A DNA stretch of 64,000 bases from assembly GCF_015704865.1 (NCBI RefSeq), contig NZ_JADQTO010000038.1, forward strand, positions 1-64,000. Reading direction: 5' to 3'. The notes beneath the pieces are model-generated. The model saw nothing but the letters and a program-made list of their open reading frames with translations. It made no database searches and was not told the origin of the DNA. Both the position numbers and the translations under genes were made by a program. Shown here one piece after another: positions 43,090 through 53,160 of this stretch. Every line of letters starts with the position of its first letter. Within the stretch, counting starts at the first letter, position 1. This DNA comes from Actinoplanes aureus (GTDB taxonomy: Bacteria > Actinomycetota > Actinomycetes > Mycobacteriales > Micromonosporaceae).

Positions 43090-46000
43090 TCAGAGATGAC
43101 GAAGGAATGCCTCGGCCTCGGCGTCGGTTACCCGGGCCTCGGCGGTGTACTGCTCAGCGAGTTGCAGGAGAACGCTCTGCAGCCGGGGGTAGTCTCCGCT
43201 GCGCCCGGCGAGATCGCGGTAGTGGCCGGCGAGCTTTCGTTCCTGCCCGCCGCCCTCGTCAAGCCCGCGGACGACAAGCCCGCGCCGGTTGTACAGCGCA
43301 ATACTGATCCCATGGTCGAGGTCGTCACTGCTGATCTCCTCGACCAGATCACCGACGACGTCGAACGCCGCGGGGATCGCATGGACGATGACTCCGGCGA
43401 TGGTCTGGTCGCCGATGACCTGAAGGTCTGCTTCTGCGAACCGTTCCCGCACCGCGCGTACCCAGAGGAGCAGGGTGTTCAGCTCCGCCGGGGTGTTCGG
43501 GGCACAGCCGGGACACCTGTTGAACGCGCGGACCGCACGCAGGGCGGCGGCCCTGGCTTCATAGGTCGTACCGCGCAGACTGGTAATCGCAAGGTCGGCG
43601 AAGACCGCCGGTTCCTGCTCCATGAGCATGGTCGTAACCGGTAACTTCGGGTCCAGGACGCTGAGCCGGCCACTGAGACCGAGCTCGACGCCCACCACCC
43701 GGCGCCGGTCGAGGTGGTCCAGATGCTGTGCCAACAGGTCGATCAGGATCTGCAGGCTGTACCGGGACACGCGGTGAGCCTCGGGGTCGCTGCTGGCCGT
43801 GGCTACGAACCCTTCTGCGGCGACAAGGGCCTGCCATGCGAGAGCGGGTGTGTCGACTGCTTTCGCGTACAGGCAGATCAAATCGAGGGCTGCGGGGAAC
43901 CGGTGGACGCCGCAGAGCCCGTCCGCGATTTCCACGACGCGGTCCGGGCCGAGTGCCCGGACGCGGTACTTGCGCCAGTAGACATCGCCGGTGGGCTCAC
44001 CCAGCACCGGAAGTTGCTCGAGCGCCCATCCTGGATCGTGTGACGCGAGCAGAATCGCGGCCTTACGGCCGGGGTCACCGGCCAAGGCGAGCAGTTCGGC
44101 TCGCCGGGCCGGGCTGCCGTTGCGGATTTGGGTGGCGAAGTACTCGAAGGCGAGAGCGTCCCGGTCGCCGGTCAGCCAGGCCATCATCGGCCCCTCATCG
44201 GTCTGGCGTGGCAGCACGCCGCCGATCAGGTCACCGTTGCCGGTCTCGTCCGCAAGGGCGAGCAGCGCCTGGAATCCGTCCTCTGCCGCAAGGATCTCCA
44301 CCACCGCGTCGGTACGGGCTTGCTCCAGCTGGCAGCCAGTGATGTCGTCGCCGGGACTACGGTCCGGCCACTGTTCGGCGAACAGCCAGTGGTGCCGGTC
44401 GGCGGCGTGATCGGGCCGGAACCTTGTCGCGACGCGGTCCAGCTCTGCGATCTGATCCTCCGGCAGCGCCCAGGGCATATCGGCGTACTGCCGGTGCCGA
44501 ACCGCCAGCGCGGTCAGGGCCTCGAACAACCCCCGACGGGGCACTCGATCGACGGGAACCGGAAGATCCGCGAGGACCTGCAGGAAGGCCACCCTCTGCT
44601 CGCTCGGCATCGCGTCGATACTGGGAATGAGCTGCTCGCATCGGCCCGGATCGGTGCCGGCGTGCTCGATGGCCAGCACGGCGACATCCTGGAACGCCCG
44701 GTAGGCCTCGTCTGCCGTGGCAGCACCGGGTAGGGGCCACTGCCGGAACTGCGGCTCGGGGTGCCGGGTCCGTAGGACGCTGCCGTGGGGCAGCAGATCA
44801 CGCATCAGGACCCGGCCGACTTCAGGATGGGCCTGCACGATGCGCCGCAACGCCCGGCCACGGACGACGCGTGATGCCATGGTTTGAGGGATCCGGCAGT
44901 CGAACACGCCGACCAGCGATGCGGCCGGCCGATTCGACAGCTGGCCGCCCGGGTCCGCGGCGGCCAGCTGGGCCAGCACCGCCACCGCCTTGTTGAAGTA
45001 CCTGGTCGGGCGGGCCAGCAGCTCCAGGGTCCACAGGAAGGCCGGATAGTCCTGATCCGAGGTGAACATCGCCGTGTGCCAGTCCACCGCCGGTGACATC
45101 GCCTCCAGGAAAGCGTCCGGAGCCGCTTCGGCAAGCGTCACGATCACGTCGGACAGCGCTGCCCATCCGCTGGACGAGATATCGGCGAGTATCTCCCGAA
45201 CGACGTATTCGGCCAGGTCAGAAGCCCGCCGGTGGGCGGGGCCGTACTGCAGGTCCTCGCCGTGTACCGACAACAGCAGCAGAGTGCGGGCCACACCACG
45301 CCGCAACCGTGACGGGTGTGCCGAAGGTTCACGGTCGCGGAACAGCCGCACGGCCAACTCGGCGAGGCCGTCCAGGTCCGCAGCGGTGAAGCTGTCCCGC
45401 AGCAGCAGGAACGCGTCCTGCGGATCCTGCAGGTACCAGAGGCTGCCGAGGCGGCCGAACAGGGGGCGTTCGGGGTCGGTGAGCAGATGCCTGGCTTTGT
45501 CCTGCAGGCCTGCTGGATCCAGGTCCGCGAAGTCCGCGAACAACGCTGAATCCTGATCGGTGAACTCGCCCAACAGGCTCAGCCGGCGACACGTCCGGTC
45601 GGGGTTCACCGACCATCCGGCCTCCGGAAGCTGGGGGTAGCGCGACAACGTTCGGCGCAGATGTTCCAGGCCTCGCCGGGCGAGCGGGCCGAGACGCAGT
45701 TCCCGGTCGTGGCCAGCCGGCGAGGCGGCAAGCTGTCGCGCGACGGCCTGGCCGTCGACCGCAGGAACCGTCAGCAGCGGGTGGGCGGCCCGCCGCCCGA
45801 AGAGAACGATCCGGTGAAAGCCGGTCAGCGGAAGCCCCGCTGGTTCGGTACCGACGGCGAACATCACGATAGGTGGCTCGGTGGCACTGCCGGCGATCGT
45901 CAGGGCCGTCGCGCCAGAGATGAAGAACGACCGGTTCGCGAACGGGCCGCCGACCAAGGCTGCCGCGATGAACGCCTTAAACTCCGTGACGCCTAGGTCG

Positions 46001-46236
46001 CCGCCGATGGCGACGACGACCTGGTCGCTCTGTAGTGCCGTGCGGAACTCCTCGGCTGCTGCCTGGCGCCCGGCGAGCACCATGGCCTGGGTCAATGCGG
46101 GTTCGGTACCTGGCAGCCAGACGTCGGACCACCATGCTTCGACGGGCTGGACGGTGGCGTCGTCACCGACAACGTTGATCTGGGTGTTGCCGTCGCCGAA
46201 CTGGAATCCGCTGCCGCCCGAGATGTTGATAGTCAC
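43090..46236 (-). CDS. Large receptor-like protein with N-terminal FQFGDGNTQIN motif
   Basis: This 1048-residue protein begins with INISGGSGFQFGDGNTQIN (residues 3-21). Almost the same sequence closes the upstream hydrolase. After a linker, VVVAIGGDLGVTEFKAFIAA (~72) lies where a STAND P-loop would be but has no GK[ST], and VMFAVGTEPAGLPLTG and FHRIVLFGRR follow like remaining strands of an NTPase. The remaining ~850 residues are Leu/Ala-rich helical repeats. This fits a degenerate NLR-like sensor that passes a signal by amyloid templating to the hydrolase. The start is a GTG overlapping the hydrolase stop (GTGA). The gene converges on the PIN-like gene. Confidence 0.8.
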   Translation of the reverse strand: MTINISGGSGFQFGDGNTQINVVGDDATVQPVEAWWSDVWLPGTEPALTQAMVLAGRQAAAEEFRTALQSDQVVVAIGGDLGVTEFKAFIAAALVGGPFANRSFFISGATALTIAGSATEPPIVMFAVGTEPAGLPLTGFHRIVLFGRRAAHPLLTVPAVDGQAVARQLAASPAGHDRELRLGPLARRGLEHLRRTLSRYPQLPEAGWSVNPDRTCRRLSLLGEFTDQDSALFADFADLDPAGLQDKARHLLTDPERPLFGRLGSLWYLQDPQDAFLLLRDSFTAADLDGLAELAVRLFRDREPSAHPSRLRRGVARTLLLLSVHGEDLQYGPAHRRASDLAEYVVREILADISSSGWAALSDVIVTLAEAAPDAFLEAMSPAVDWHTAMFTSDQDYPAFLWTLELLARPTRYFNKAVAVLAQLAAADPGGQLSNRPAASLVGVFDCRIPQTMASRVVRGRALRRIVQAHPEVGRVLMRDLLPHGSVLRTRHPEPQFRQWPLPGAATADEAYRAFQDVAVLAIEHAGTDPGRCEQLIPSIDAMPSEQRVAFLQVLADLPVPVDRVPRRGLFEALTALAVRHRQYADMPWALPEDQIAELDRVATRFRPDHAADRHHWLFAEQWPDRSPGDDITGCQLEQARTDAVVEILAAEDGFQALLALADETGNGDLIGGVLPRQTDEGPMMAWLTGDRDALAFEYFATQIRNGSPARRAELLALAGDPGRKAAILLASHDPGWALEQLPVLGEPTGDVYWRKYRVRALGPDRVVEIADGLCGVHRFPAALDLICLYAKAVDTPALAWQALVAAEGFVATASSDPEAHRVSRYSLQILIDLLAQHLDHLDRRRVVGVELGLSGRLSVLDPKLPVTTMLMEQEPAVFADLAITSLRGTTYEARAAALRAVRAFNRCPGCAPNTPAELNTLLLWVRAVRERFAEADLQVIGDQTIAGVIVHAIPAAFDVVGDLVEEISSDDLDHGISIALYNRRGLVVRGLDEGGGQERKLAGHYRDLAGRSGDYPRLQSVLLQLAEQYTAEARVTDAEAEAFLRHL

Positions 46237-47066
46237 CGGTCACCGTTGTTGATCTGGGTGTTGCCGTCGCCGAACTGGAATCCGGTGCCGCCCGAGATGT
46301 TGATGTCTCCTCGCTCCGCAGGTGGGGTAGCCGCAGGAGGTGGGGTAGCCACAGGAGACGGCGCGGCGAAGTCGGTGACCAGGCGATGTCGGACGGTTTC
46401 TGCGGTCAGGCTTTCCGGCCAGTCCGGGTCGATGATCGAGAAGTGGTCGCCGGGCAGGACACCGCTATCGGGAAAGGCCGACTGCGCCGACACCCGTACG
46501 ACAACCCGGTCGCTGTCGCCGGCATAGACGTGCACGGGGATCGGACATGTGCGATCACTGACCGTAGTGGCGTTAACGATCTGATTGAGCACGGTCCGCC
46601 GAGTCTCGGCGACGTCAGACTGAAACTGCGTCAACGACTTGCGCTGCGCGTGGAAGTTGAGTCCCAGCATCTTGCGGAAGATGCTCTGGTAATCACTGCC
46701 TTCGTGCGGGCAGGCGAGCATGATGATCGATCGGATCCGGGTGAGGTCGCGGCCGTGCCCGTTGTTGAGCTGCCGGGCAAGGAACCGCTGCAGGATCAGA
46801 CCACCCTGACTGTGTGTCACGAACGCCAGCTTCCGGTCCGCCGAGGTGCGTACCTGAACGAAGGATGCCAGCGTTTGCGCGATGTCGTCGTGGTCCGGGA
46901 TCCGGCGCGGCAGGAACGGAATCCCGACGATGGGTGACCGATACCCGAACCGGTGCCATTGCAGCCCGGCCAGTGCGGGGTCCTCGCTGAGAACCTGTTC
47001 GAGACGGTTCCAGGTAGGCGGCGCCGACGCGAGCCCGTGGATCAGTACGACGTCCCCGTCGATCAT
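46233..47066 (-). CDS. Alpha/beta hydrolase with C-terminal FQFGDGNTQIN motif
   Basis: This 277-residue lipase/esterase-like protein shows VVLIHGLASAPPTWNRLEQV near the start and AFVTHSQGGLILQRFLA with the nucleophile Ser; LPGDHFSIIDPDW holds the His region. A Pro/Ala-rich linker (APSPVATPPPAATPP) leads to the C-terminal INISGGTGFQFGDGNTQIN, which is repeated at the N-terminus of the downstream 1048-residue protein. The motif resembles the Q-x-G-x-x-N-x-Q amyloid signalling sequences of the PP/RHIM group. The ATG at 47066 is chosen because GGGAGG lies six bases upstream. It is the first gene of a two-gene operon. Confidence 0.88.
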   Translation of the reverse strand: MIDGDVVLIHGLASAPPTWNRLEQVLSEDPALAGLQWHRFGYRSPIVGIPFLPRRIPDHDDIAQTLASFVQVRTSADRKLAFVTHSQGGLILQRFLARQLNNGHGRDLTRIRSIIMLACPHEGSDYQSIFRKMLGLNFHAQRKSLTQFQSDVAETRRTVLNQIVNATTVSDRTCPIPVHVYAGDSDRVVVRVSAQSAFPDSGVLPGDHFSIIDPDWPESLTAETVRHRLVTDFAAPSPVATPPPAATPPAERGDINISGGTGFQFGDGNTQINNGDR

Positions 47067-47072
47067 CAACAT

Positions 47073-47562
47073 CCTCCCGTGAACAGCCGTGCGTCAGCCT
47101 ACGGTGGGAGTACCTCGGAGACCGTGAGAAGGCCGGGGACTACCACCAGGCGTGTCGCGCTGCCCGTCATGCCTGGCCAGTGTCGCCCCCGAAAGGGCTC
47201 GTCGGGCAGACGGCACCGCGATGACAGACCCGTACCTGACCTGCTGCCGCCCTACCCGTTATACCCCTGAGCAACCCGAGAGCAGGTAGTACGGCCGCTG
47301 CCGGTGCCCGCCGTGGTGGAAGCTGGCGAGCTCACCGACAGCGCACGGCTGACCGGCACGGCCCAGGACGAGCGTTGATGCTGCCCGCTGCCCGGTTTTG
47401 CTCATGCCGCCGCGCGGCGCGCGGGTGTGAGTCTCCGTGGCCGGGTGGGCCGATCGACCGGTCGCCGTGCGTGGTAACCGGTTCTACGAGTGACTATGCT
47501 GACGGCGGCCCCGGCAAAGGTCCACAACCGCATGGTGTTGCACGCGGACGGGGGAAGTCACG
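47073..47562. other. Divergent intergenic region without a gene
   Basis: The region separates the minus-strand motif pair from the plus-strand nuclease-like gene. Frames on both strands are short and lack ribosome sites. Promoters of both units should lie here; no clear box pair was identified. Confidence 0.4.
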
Positions 47563-50500
47563 GTGTCCAGCATGGTGGAGCAGACCAGGCACGAGATCCG
47601 GTTTGCGTTGAGTCAGTTGGCCGTGCGCAACGGCCAGCACGAGTTCGAGACGCTGACGCGGATGCTGGCCCGGGCGACGGTGACCCGCAACGTGCTGGTC
47701 GCGACCGGGCCGGTCGCCGCCGGCGGTGACCAGGGTCGGGACTTCGAGACCTACCGCACGGACCTGGCCGGGCAGACGCAGCCGCTAGGCCGGGCACTCG
47801 GCCTGTCCGACCACGACAGCGTGGGGTTTGCCTGCACGCTACAGCAGGACAAGATCGGATCGAAGATCCGCGGGGACGTCGCCGCCATCATGTCGTCGGG
47901 CACCGCCGTGACCTACGTTCTGGTGTACTGCGAGGTAGACGTCCCAGTCGCCCGCCGCCACCAGCTGCAGGACGAGATCCGCGCGAGCCACGGTATCCAT
48001 TTGGAGATCTTCGACGGCGCCGGCATCGCCGAACTGCTAACGCAGCATGCGACGTTCTGGATCGCCGAGCAGTACCTGCACCTGCCGTCACGGACGTTGC
48101 CGCCGCCGCCGGATCGGCCAGACTGGTACGAGGCGGACCTAGCCCGCTGGCGAGCCCAGGCCGAACCGGCTCGAACCTGGGGAGACTACGTCGATGTCGC
48201 CGCCGACCTGCGGTACGCGTACCAGCACCGCGATGGCCGCGAAGACCTCCCGTTCTGGTTAGACCGGCTCGCGCCGCTACTGACCGACGACATGCCGCCA
48301 CCGTTGCGGCACGCCGCCCGGCACCAGACGATCCTCGCCCACCACCTCGGCCTGGGCTCGATGCGCCCGATCGATCACCTGATCGCCGAAGAGATTGAGA
48401 CCGCCGTCTCTAGCACCGATGTGCAGCTCGTCGCCGATGCCACGGTGCTGATGCTGCTCACCTGCGCCGCGTTCGCTCGCGACGAGACCGGCCATACAGC
48501 TGCACGGATCATGACCTGGAACGCTGCTCTGATCAGCCGGGTCAGCGAGCTGCTCTCCGGTGAGCCCTACCCGGGTGAGACTTGTTCACTGCTGGAATCG
48601 CTCGCCGCATTGAACCTGCACCCCGACCTGCACCGAGCCGGCCTCGACGGTAGTGACTACCGCGCCGACGACGCCACGACCGATTTCACCGTCAACGAGC
48701 GGATGCGAGCGATCGCCGCCGGCGAGCTCAGCCCGTTGCCCGTTCCCGCGGTGAGCCCCACCGCGGTCCTCGACGCGTTCGAACGGCTGGCCGCGACGCT
48801 GCCGGCAGCGGTGCTGTACCCGGTGGAGCACGCCGCCCGGTTCCTGACCGTGAACATGGTGCTGCTGATGGACGACCCGCGTTACGAGCGGATCGCCGAC
48901 GACTTCGATCGGCGCCTGGCCGACACGGCAGGCGCCGACGTCGCCGCTGATCAGGCCGTCGACCGGGCCAAGACGTTCTTCGCCGCGCGGCGGATCCTCG
49001 ACGGGCTGCGTCAGATGCACCGTGCCCGGCTGCGCCTGCTGCACGGCGAGGCCGGGCCCCGTCTGCTCCACGCGACTCTGGCCACCGCCGAGGCCTACCA
49101 GCAACTGCATCTGTTCGCCGCCGCCAAGTACTACGGCCTGCTCGCCGCGAACCTGACCCAGCGCGACGAGCTGGGCTTGTTCCCTCAGGGTCTGCAGAAG
49201 GCTGCGGCCGCCGACTACCACCAGGGCAACTGGGCGAGCGCGGCGCTGCTCAACCGGGAGGCCATCGCCGCGCATACGGAGCTGGCCGAACGGCCGTTCG
49301 ACTTCGAGCTGCATCCGTGGCTCGGTGCAGCCTTGTTCGAACTGATCAACATCAAGGCCTTCGCCGACAAGCTCGAACCCGCCGTCCAGAACTTGATCGC
49401 CGCCGTGGTCACCGATCCCAGTGTCGCTGGTCTGTTCGAGGCGTTCACCGAGGTGGTGACCTCCGGCAAGCCGGCCTGGTGGCACGGCTTGGACGTCGCG
49501 GAGCACGCCGATCACATCGCCGCGAGCCTGCGCGCCGTGCCGTTCGCGGATACTGCCGTACTGCGCCGGATCCGGTTCGCGGGCCTCGGCGTGGACTGGA
49601 CCGTCGAGTTCGCCGGCGCCGACGTCGTGGTGGGCGAACGGTTCGCCGCAGCACTGCAGATCATGCTGGCCCACCTCGCCGCCGCCGACCCGGTCCTGCT
49701 GCCCACCCGGGCCACGATTCACGTCACCGCTGCCGCTCCCGGTGGACAGCCCGCGATCGACGAAGAGGGCTCCACCCGGGACCGGGCCCGGTTCCGCTGC
49801 GTGCTACCCGAAAGCGGCGGCCGCGGCCGTCACCACGCCGAGACCATTGCCGAGCACACCCTGATCGCTGTGACCACGGTGATCGTCACACTGTCGGCGT
49901 TGCCCGACGCCCCCTGGCGTACGGTGCTCGATCAGGCTTTCGCCGACGACCTGGCCGCCGTCACGTTCTTCGCTCTGCCCTACGACACCGCCTACGCCAA
50001 CCTAGCCGTCGAACACGACCTGGATGCCGGCCTGACCGGCCGGCAGCTGGTGCCGGCCGCGGACACCGTCGCGCCCGAGGCTGGTCCCGGTCTCGGTCTG
50101 CCGCAGACACCGGGGCCCGGATACAGCGTGGACAGAAGCCACGACGAGATCCGCTTCAAATATCAGGACCTGCCGGCGAGGATGCGCCCCACCCTGGCCG
50201 TCCTGCGCCGGGACCGGGCGTTCGCCGCCACCGTCGCCGCACTGCGTGAACAGGGCTGGCCCGACTGGCACATCCTGCTCGCGGTGCACAACCGCGCCAA
50301 GAACGTCCGGATGAACCATCGTGCCCGCACCTGGCCGACGATCTTGCCGCTGCCCGCGACTTCATGCTCGCTCCGGAGCCCGAAGGGGATCCGGTGCCGC
50401 CTGGATTCTTCACCCGTGACGCGCTCGCGTGGACTTTCGACGTCTGCGTGCCCGCCAGCGCAACCTCGATGTGGCAACTCGAACTGCGCCAGCCCATCGA

Positions 50501-50660
50501 CGTCGGCGCCGTCCGGCGCCTCCTTTCCGCCCGGTACGGCTGGACGACCGACGATGTCGCCCACGATGACCCGTTCCTGGCCCCCGATCACCGCCCGACG
50601 GCTACCCAGGACGCGGACACCACGGCGCCATCCGCGTCGGGCACGACCCCCACTCCCTGA
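47563..50660 (+). CDS. Large nuclease-like/TPR-like protein with a frameshift near the 3' end
   Basis: The GTG at 47563 has GGGGGAAG before it. Residues ~15-175 may form a restriction-endonuclease-like domain: HEFETLTRMLARATVTRNVL, GGDQGRDFETYRT (Asp), VGFACTLQQDKIGSKIRGDV, then TYVLVYCEVDVPVARRHQLQ and EIRASHGIHLEIFDGAGIAEL in pieces. A long helical TPR-like region (~200-900) follows. At about 50335-50345 the good reading moves to another frame: one frame ends in NRAKNVRMNHRART, the next continues DDLAAARDFMLAPEPEG and TFDVCVPASATSMWQLEL, stopping at 50660. The unshifted frame runs on to 50850 as non-protein-like sequence. So one base was lost or the reading has an error. The architecture resembles nuclease-type immune proteins but no NTPase is visible. 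Confidence 0.75.
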
Positions 50661-51069
50661 CACCGCAGCGCCTATCAGCTGTACCGCGTTCACCACGTCC
50701 CGGGCCCGGGTCCGATCGCGGGGCCGTCGCCCACCGCGGCGACCTCAGCGCCGATCGCTCGCAGCCGACACCGCGGAACCTCTCTGTTGTGGTCATTCGC
50801 CGGCCTGGCGATCACGGCTGCGACTGCATCACGGGCGGCGTGGCGGTTAGCGCGATCGCCCTGATCACCGGTCACCTCGTGCACGAATGGGCAGATGGGG
50901 CGGCATCCTGGCAAGTGACCGTCGGTGACTGAAAATGTCCGTGTGGGGCAGGCCCGCGGCTTGATCTCGATCAGGGCCTCGCCCGTTGTAGAGACCGGGT
51001 CGGGATGTCCGACGAGCCGCGGGCTGGGTTGAACACGACGGGTTGTCGCCCTTTCCGGGCGATGGTTCT
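50661..51069. other. Gene-free stretch
   Basis: No start with ribosome site and no motif is present on either strand. It separates the frameshifted gene from a dehydrogenase remnant. Confidence 0.35.
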
Positions 51070-51330
51070 CGGGGAGCCAGTCGATGGCGACGACGAGCTT
51101 GCCGAGGCCGTGTCTGGTCTCGCTGTGCCGGTGCGCCGAGGCGGCCTGCTCGAAGGCGAAGATCTGCCGTACGGGTAGGCTGGAGTTGCCCTTCGCGTGC
51201 AGGTCCGCGGCTAGGGGTAGGGCTTCTCAGTACCTGCGCTCGGCGCCGGTGTCGAATCGGACGCCGTACGTCTGGGCACCCGCACCGTCGGCGACGGTGA
51301 TGACGTGCTCGGCGGCGCCGGTCTGGCTAT
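51070..51330 (-). pseudogene. C-terminal fragment of a zinc-type (MDR) dehydrogenase/quinone reductase
   Basis: The minus-strand reading GAAEHVITVADGAGAQTYGV, RFDTGAERRY, stop, EALPLAADLHAKGNSSLPVR, then FEQAASAHRHSETRHGLGKL, VVAID matches the end of MDR-family oxidoreductases (LAEAAxAHRxSExGHxxGKLVL). A TGA interrupts it and the NAD(P)-binding N-terminal part is absent, so it is a relic. Confidence 0.65.
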
Positions 51331-51340
51331 GACGGAACCA

Positions 51341-51523
51341 CTGGCCCCACCAAAGGCGGCTTGAAGTGGCCCCACCTTTCTCCAAGATCCCCACCAAGAC
51401 GGTTTCAGCTGGCCCCGCCGTTCACCAGGCGATACCTACCCCGAAGATCGGCAAATGGGGCCACTTCAAGGCGTCTCTCCCTCTGCCAGGTGGGGCCACT
51501 GCAAGCCGTCCCAGGTGGGGCCA
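51341..51523. repeat. Cluster of TGGGGCCA/TGGCCCCA ends (IS21-type relic)
   Basis: Six copies of a TGGCCCC/GGGGCCA motif occur in about 180 bases: GTGGCCCCACC near 51366 and CTGGCCCC forms at 51341 and 51409 point one way, while TGGGGCCA copies at 51456, 51491 and 51516 point the other. Such repeated GTGGCCCCAC ends are seen at the termini of IS21-like elements. No transposase is left, so it looks like two joined ends of a deleted element. Confidence 0.5.
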
Positions 51524-51879
51524 GCCCAGACGCGGTTCATGTCCCGCGGCAGGACGCGGCCCGGCGTGGCGGCCTTCTCACCGTCTGCCGTTACGCGGGC
51601 ATCGACCTGCGGGGCGAACGTGGCGTCGTCTGCCTGGGTTTCCTGGCTGATCTGGTAAGCGTCGACGAGGTCGGCACCGGTCCCGTCGACGTCGTGCACC
51701 GGGTCGTAGGCGCCGACGGTATCCCGCGCCAGGTCACAGAAGCCCTCACCGGCCGCTGATCGGCGCCGCTCGCCCGCTTCACCGCCACGGTGCTATCGGT
51801 GAGCGAGAAATCGTCCTTCTTGGCAGGATCCGGGCGCCGGAGTTGGTCCGCGACGAGGCCGATGGTCTACCGCAGAGCA
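51524..51879. other. Gene-free stretch
   Basis: The open frames lack ribosome sites and recognisable motifs. The stretch holds the 3' flank of the minus-strand membrane coiled-coil gene. Confidence 0.35.
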
Positions 51880-52743
51880 TCACGCGAGGCGCTTCTGGTG
51901 ACCGAGATGCAGCAGCTCGCGATGGGCTACGACCACGTCATCGCCGAGTTGTACCAGCTCGTCGGCACGCTTCTGATACTCGCCATGGGTAGGAAAACGA
52001 TTCTCGTCGAGGACACTGGACTCCTCATAGGCGTTGGTCTTGAAGGTGTTGACACCGATCTCGCCCATGAAACGTGCGGTTCTCGTCCTAAGGTTCGCCA
52101 GGCACTCCTGCATCTCGGGGTCCAGGAATACAAGATTGGCCTGCCAGTTGGCGTTGAATGCGGCGATCTCCTCCAGGCTGCGCCACTCCCAGCGTTCGCC
52201 GTTGAACCAGTTGGTCAAGTATTTGATGGCGGCACCGTCGAGGGGAAACTCCGTCTCGAAACGGGCGAAAAGCCGCTGATCATGCGTGGCTGGCGCCTTC
52301 CCGAGTTCCTCGAGCTCGGCCCGGGCCGTGCGTAACGCCTCCTCGACAGCGGCTTTGCTGGCGGCTGCGGTCTCGCTCGCCGCCCTCGCCTCCTCCATCA
52401 CCGCTTTTTTGTCGATGTCAGCCGCTTCGAGAGCACTCGTCATCTCCTCCTTGAGGTTCGCTTTCGCGCGGATCTGCATCTCGATGACGACGCTGAGCAA
52501 CAAGATCACCATCGAGCCGACCCAGAACAGCAGAATCGCCTGGTCGGCCAACCACGTCTCGAACGGATCGGAGAACAAGAAGGTTGCCGTCGCGACCGTG
52601 TCCGCGACCGAGCCGTTGACGAGCTGAAGACCGAACAGGAGCAGTAGAACGAAGCCGCCGGCAGTGCCTATCCATCTCCATTTACCCACGCGAGCAGGAT
52701 AGGACCACACAGGACACCGCTCTGACTGCTCCAGCTCCGACAC
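51880..52743 (-). CDS. Two-helix membrane protein with coiled coil
   Basis: This protein has about 287 residues if it starts at the GTG at 52743, which has GGGGAGAG just upstream; the frame is open to 52797. Two membrane helices (IGTAGGFVLLLLFGLQLVNG and ILLFWVGSMVILLLSVVIEM) near the N-terminus are followed by a coiled coil rich in Ala, Glu and Lys (ALEAADIDKKAVMEEARAAS, EEALRTARAELEELG). The cytoplasmic C-terminal domain is helical (LFARFETEFPLDGAAIKYLT, RWEWRSLEEIAAFNANWQAN). No enzymatic motif is seen. The two-helix-plus-coiled-coil layout could be a membrane-bound sensor or effector, but the function is unknown. Confidence 0.75.
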   Translation of the reverse strand: MSELEQSERCPVWSYPARVGKWRWIGTAGGFVLLLLFGLQLVNGSVADTVATATFLFSDPFETWLADQAILLFWVGSMVILLLSVVIEMQIRAKANLKEEMTSALEAADIDKKAVMEEARAASETAAASKAAVEEALRTARAELEELGKAPATHDQRLFARFETEFPLDGAAIKYLTNWFNGERWEWRSLEEIAAFNANWQANLVFLDPEMQECLANLRTRTARFMGEIGVNTFKTNAYEESSVLDENRFPTHGEYQKRADELVQLGDDVVVAHRELLHLGHQKRLA

Positions 52744-52976
52744 GGTCTCTCCCCGCTGGGCCCGCGCCAACGCCGCGGCAACGCAGCCGCCGCCCACATA
52801 CCGGCTCGACCGTGATGCCGAATGGTGTTCGCGTGATGTGCGGGGTCGCTGCTGGTATCCGGGGCGCGTCCCGGATACCGGCAGCGACGAGCGGTCAGCT
52901 TTCCGCGGCCCGCCGGGGCAGGAACAGAGCTGCGATGAGGGCTCCCAGCGCGAGGCAGGCGCCGGCGACTGATCGC

Positions 52977-53160
52977 CCGGCTGTCACAGATCCTCACCCT
53001 GAGCCCCGGCGGCGTCATCCTCACCGGCAACCCCGCCGGCGTCGGCATGGGCCGCACCCCACCGCGCTACCTGCAACCCGGCGACACGCTCACCACCATC
53101 ATCGAAGGACTCGGCATGCTCCACCAGCAGTTCACCACCCCCGCACAGGCGACCGCATGA
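52977..53160 (+). pseudogene. C-terminal fragment of a fumarylacetoacetate hydrolase-family enzyme
   Basis: LSPGGVILTGNPAGVGMGRT, PPRYLQPGDTLTTIIEGLGM and a stop match the end of FAH-family hydrolases/isomerases (LxPGDxIxTGTPxGVG...). The N-terminal ~200 residues are missing. Its stop overlaps the start of the following cupin relic (ATGA), so both came from one former operon. Confidence 0.7.
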
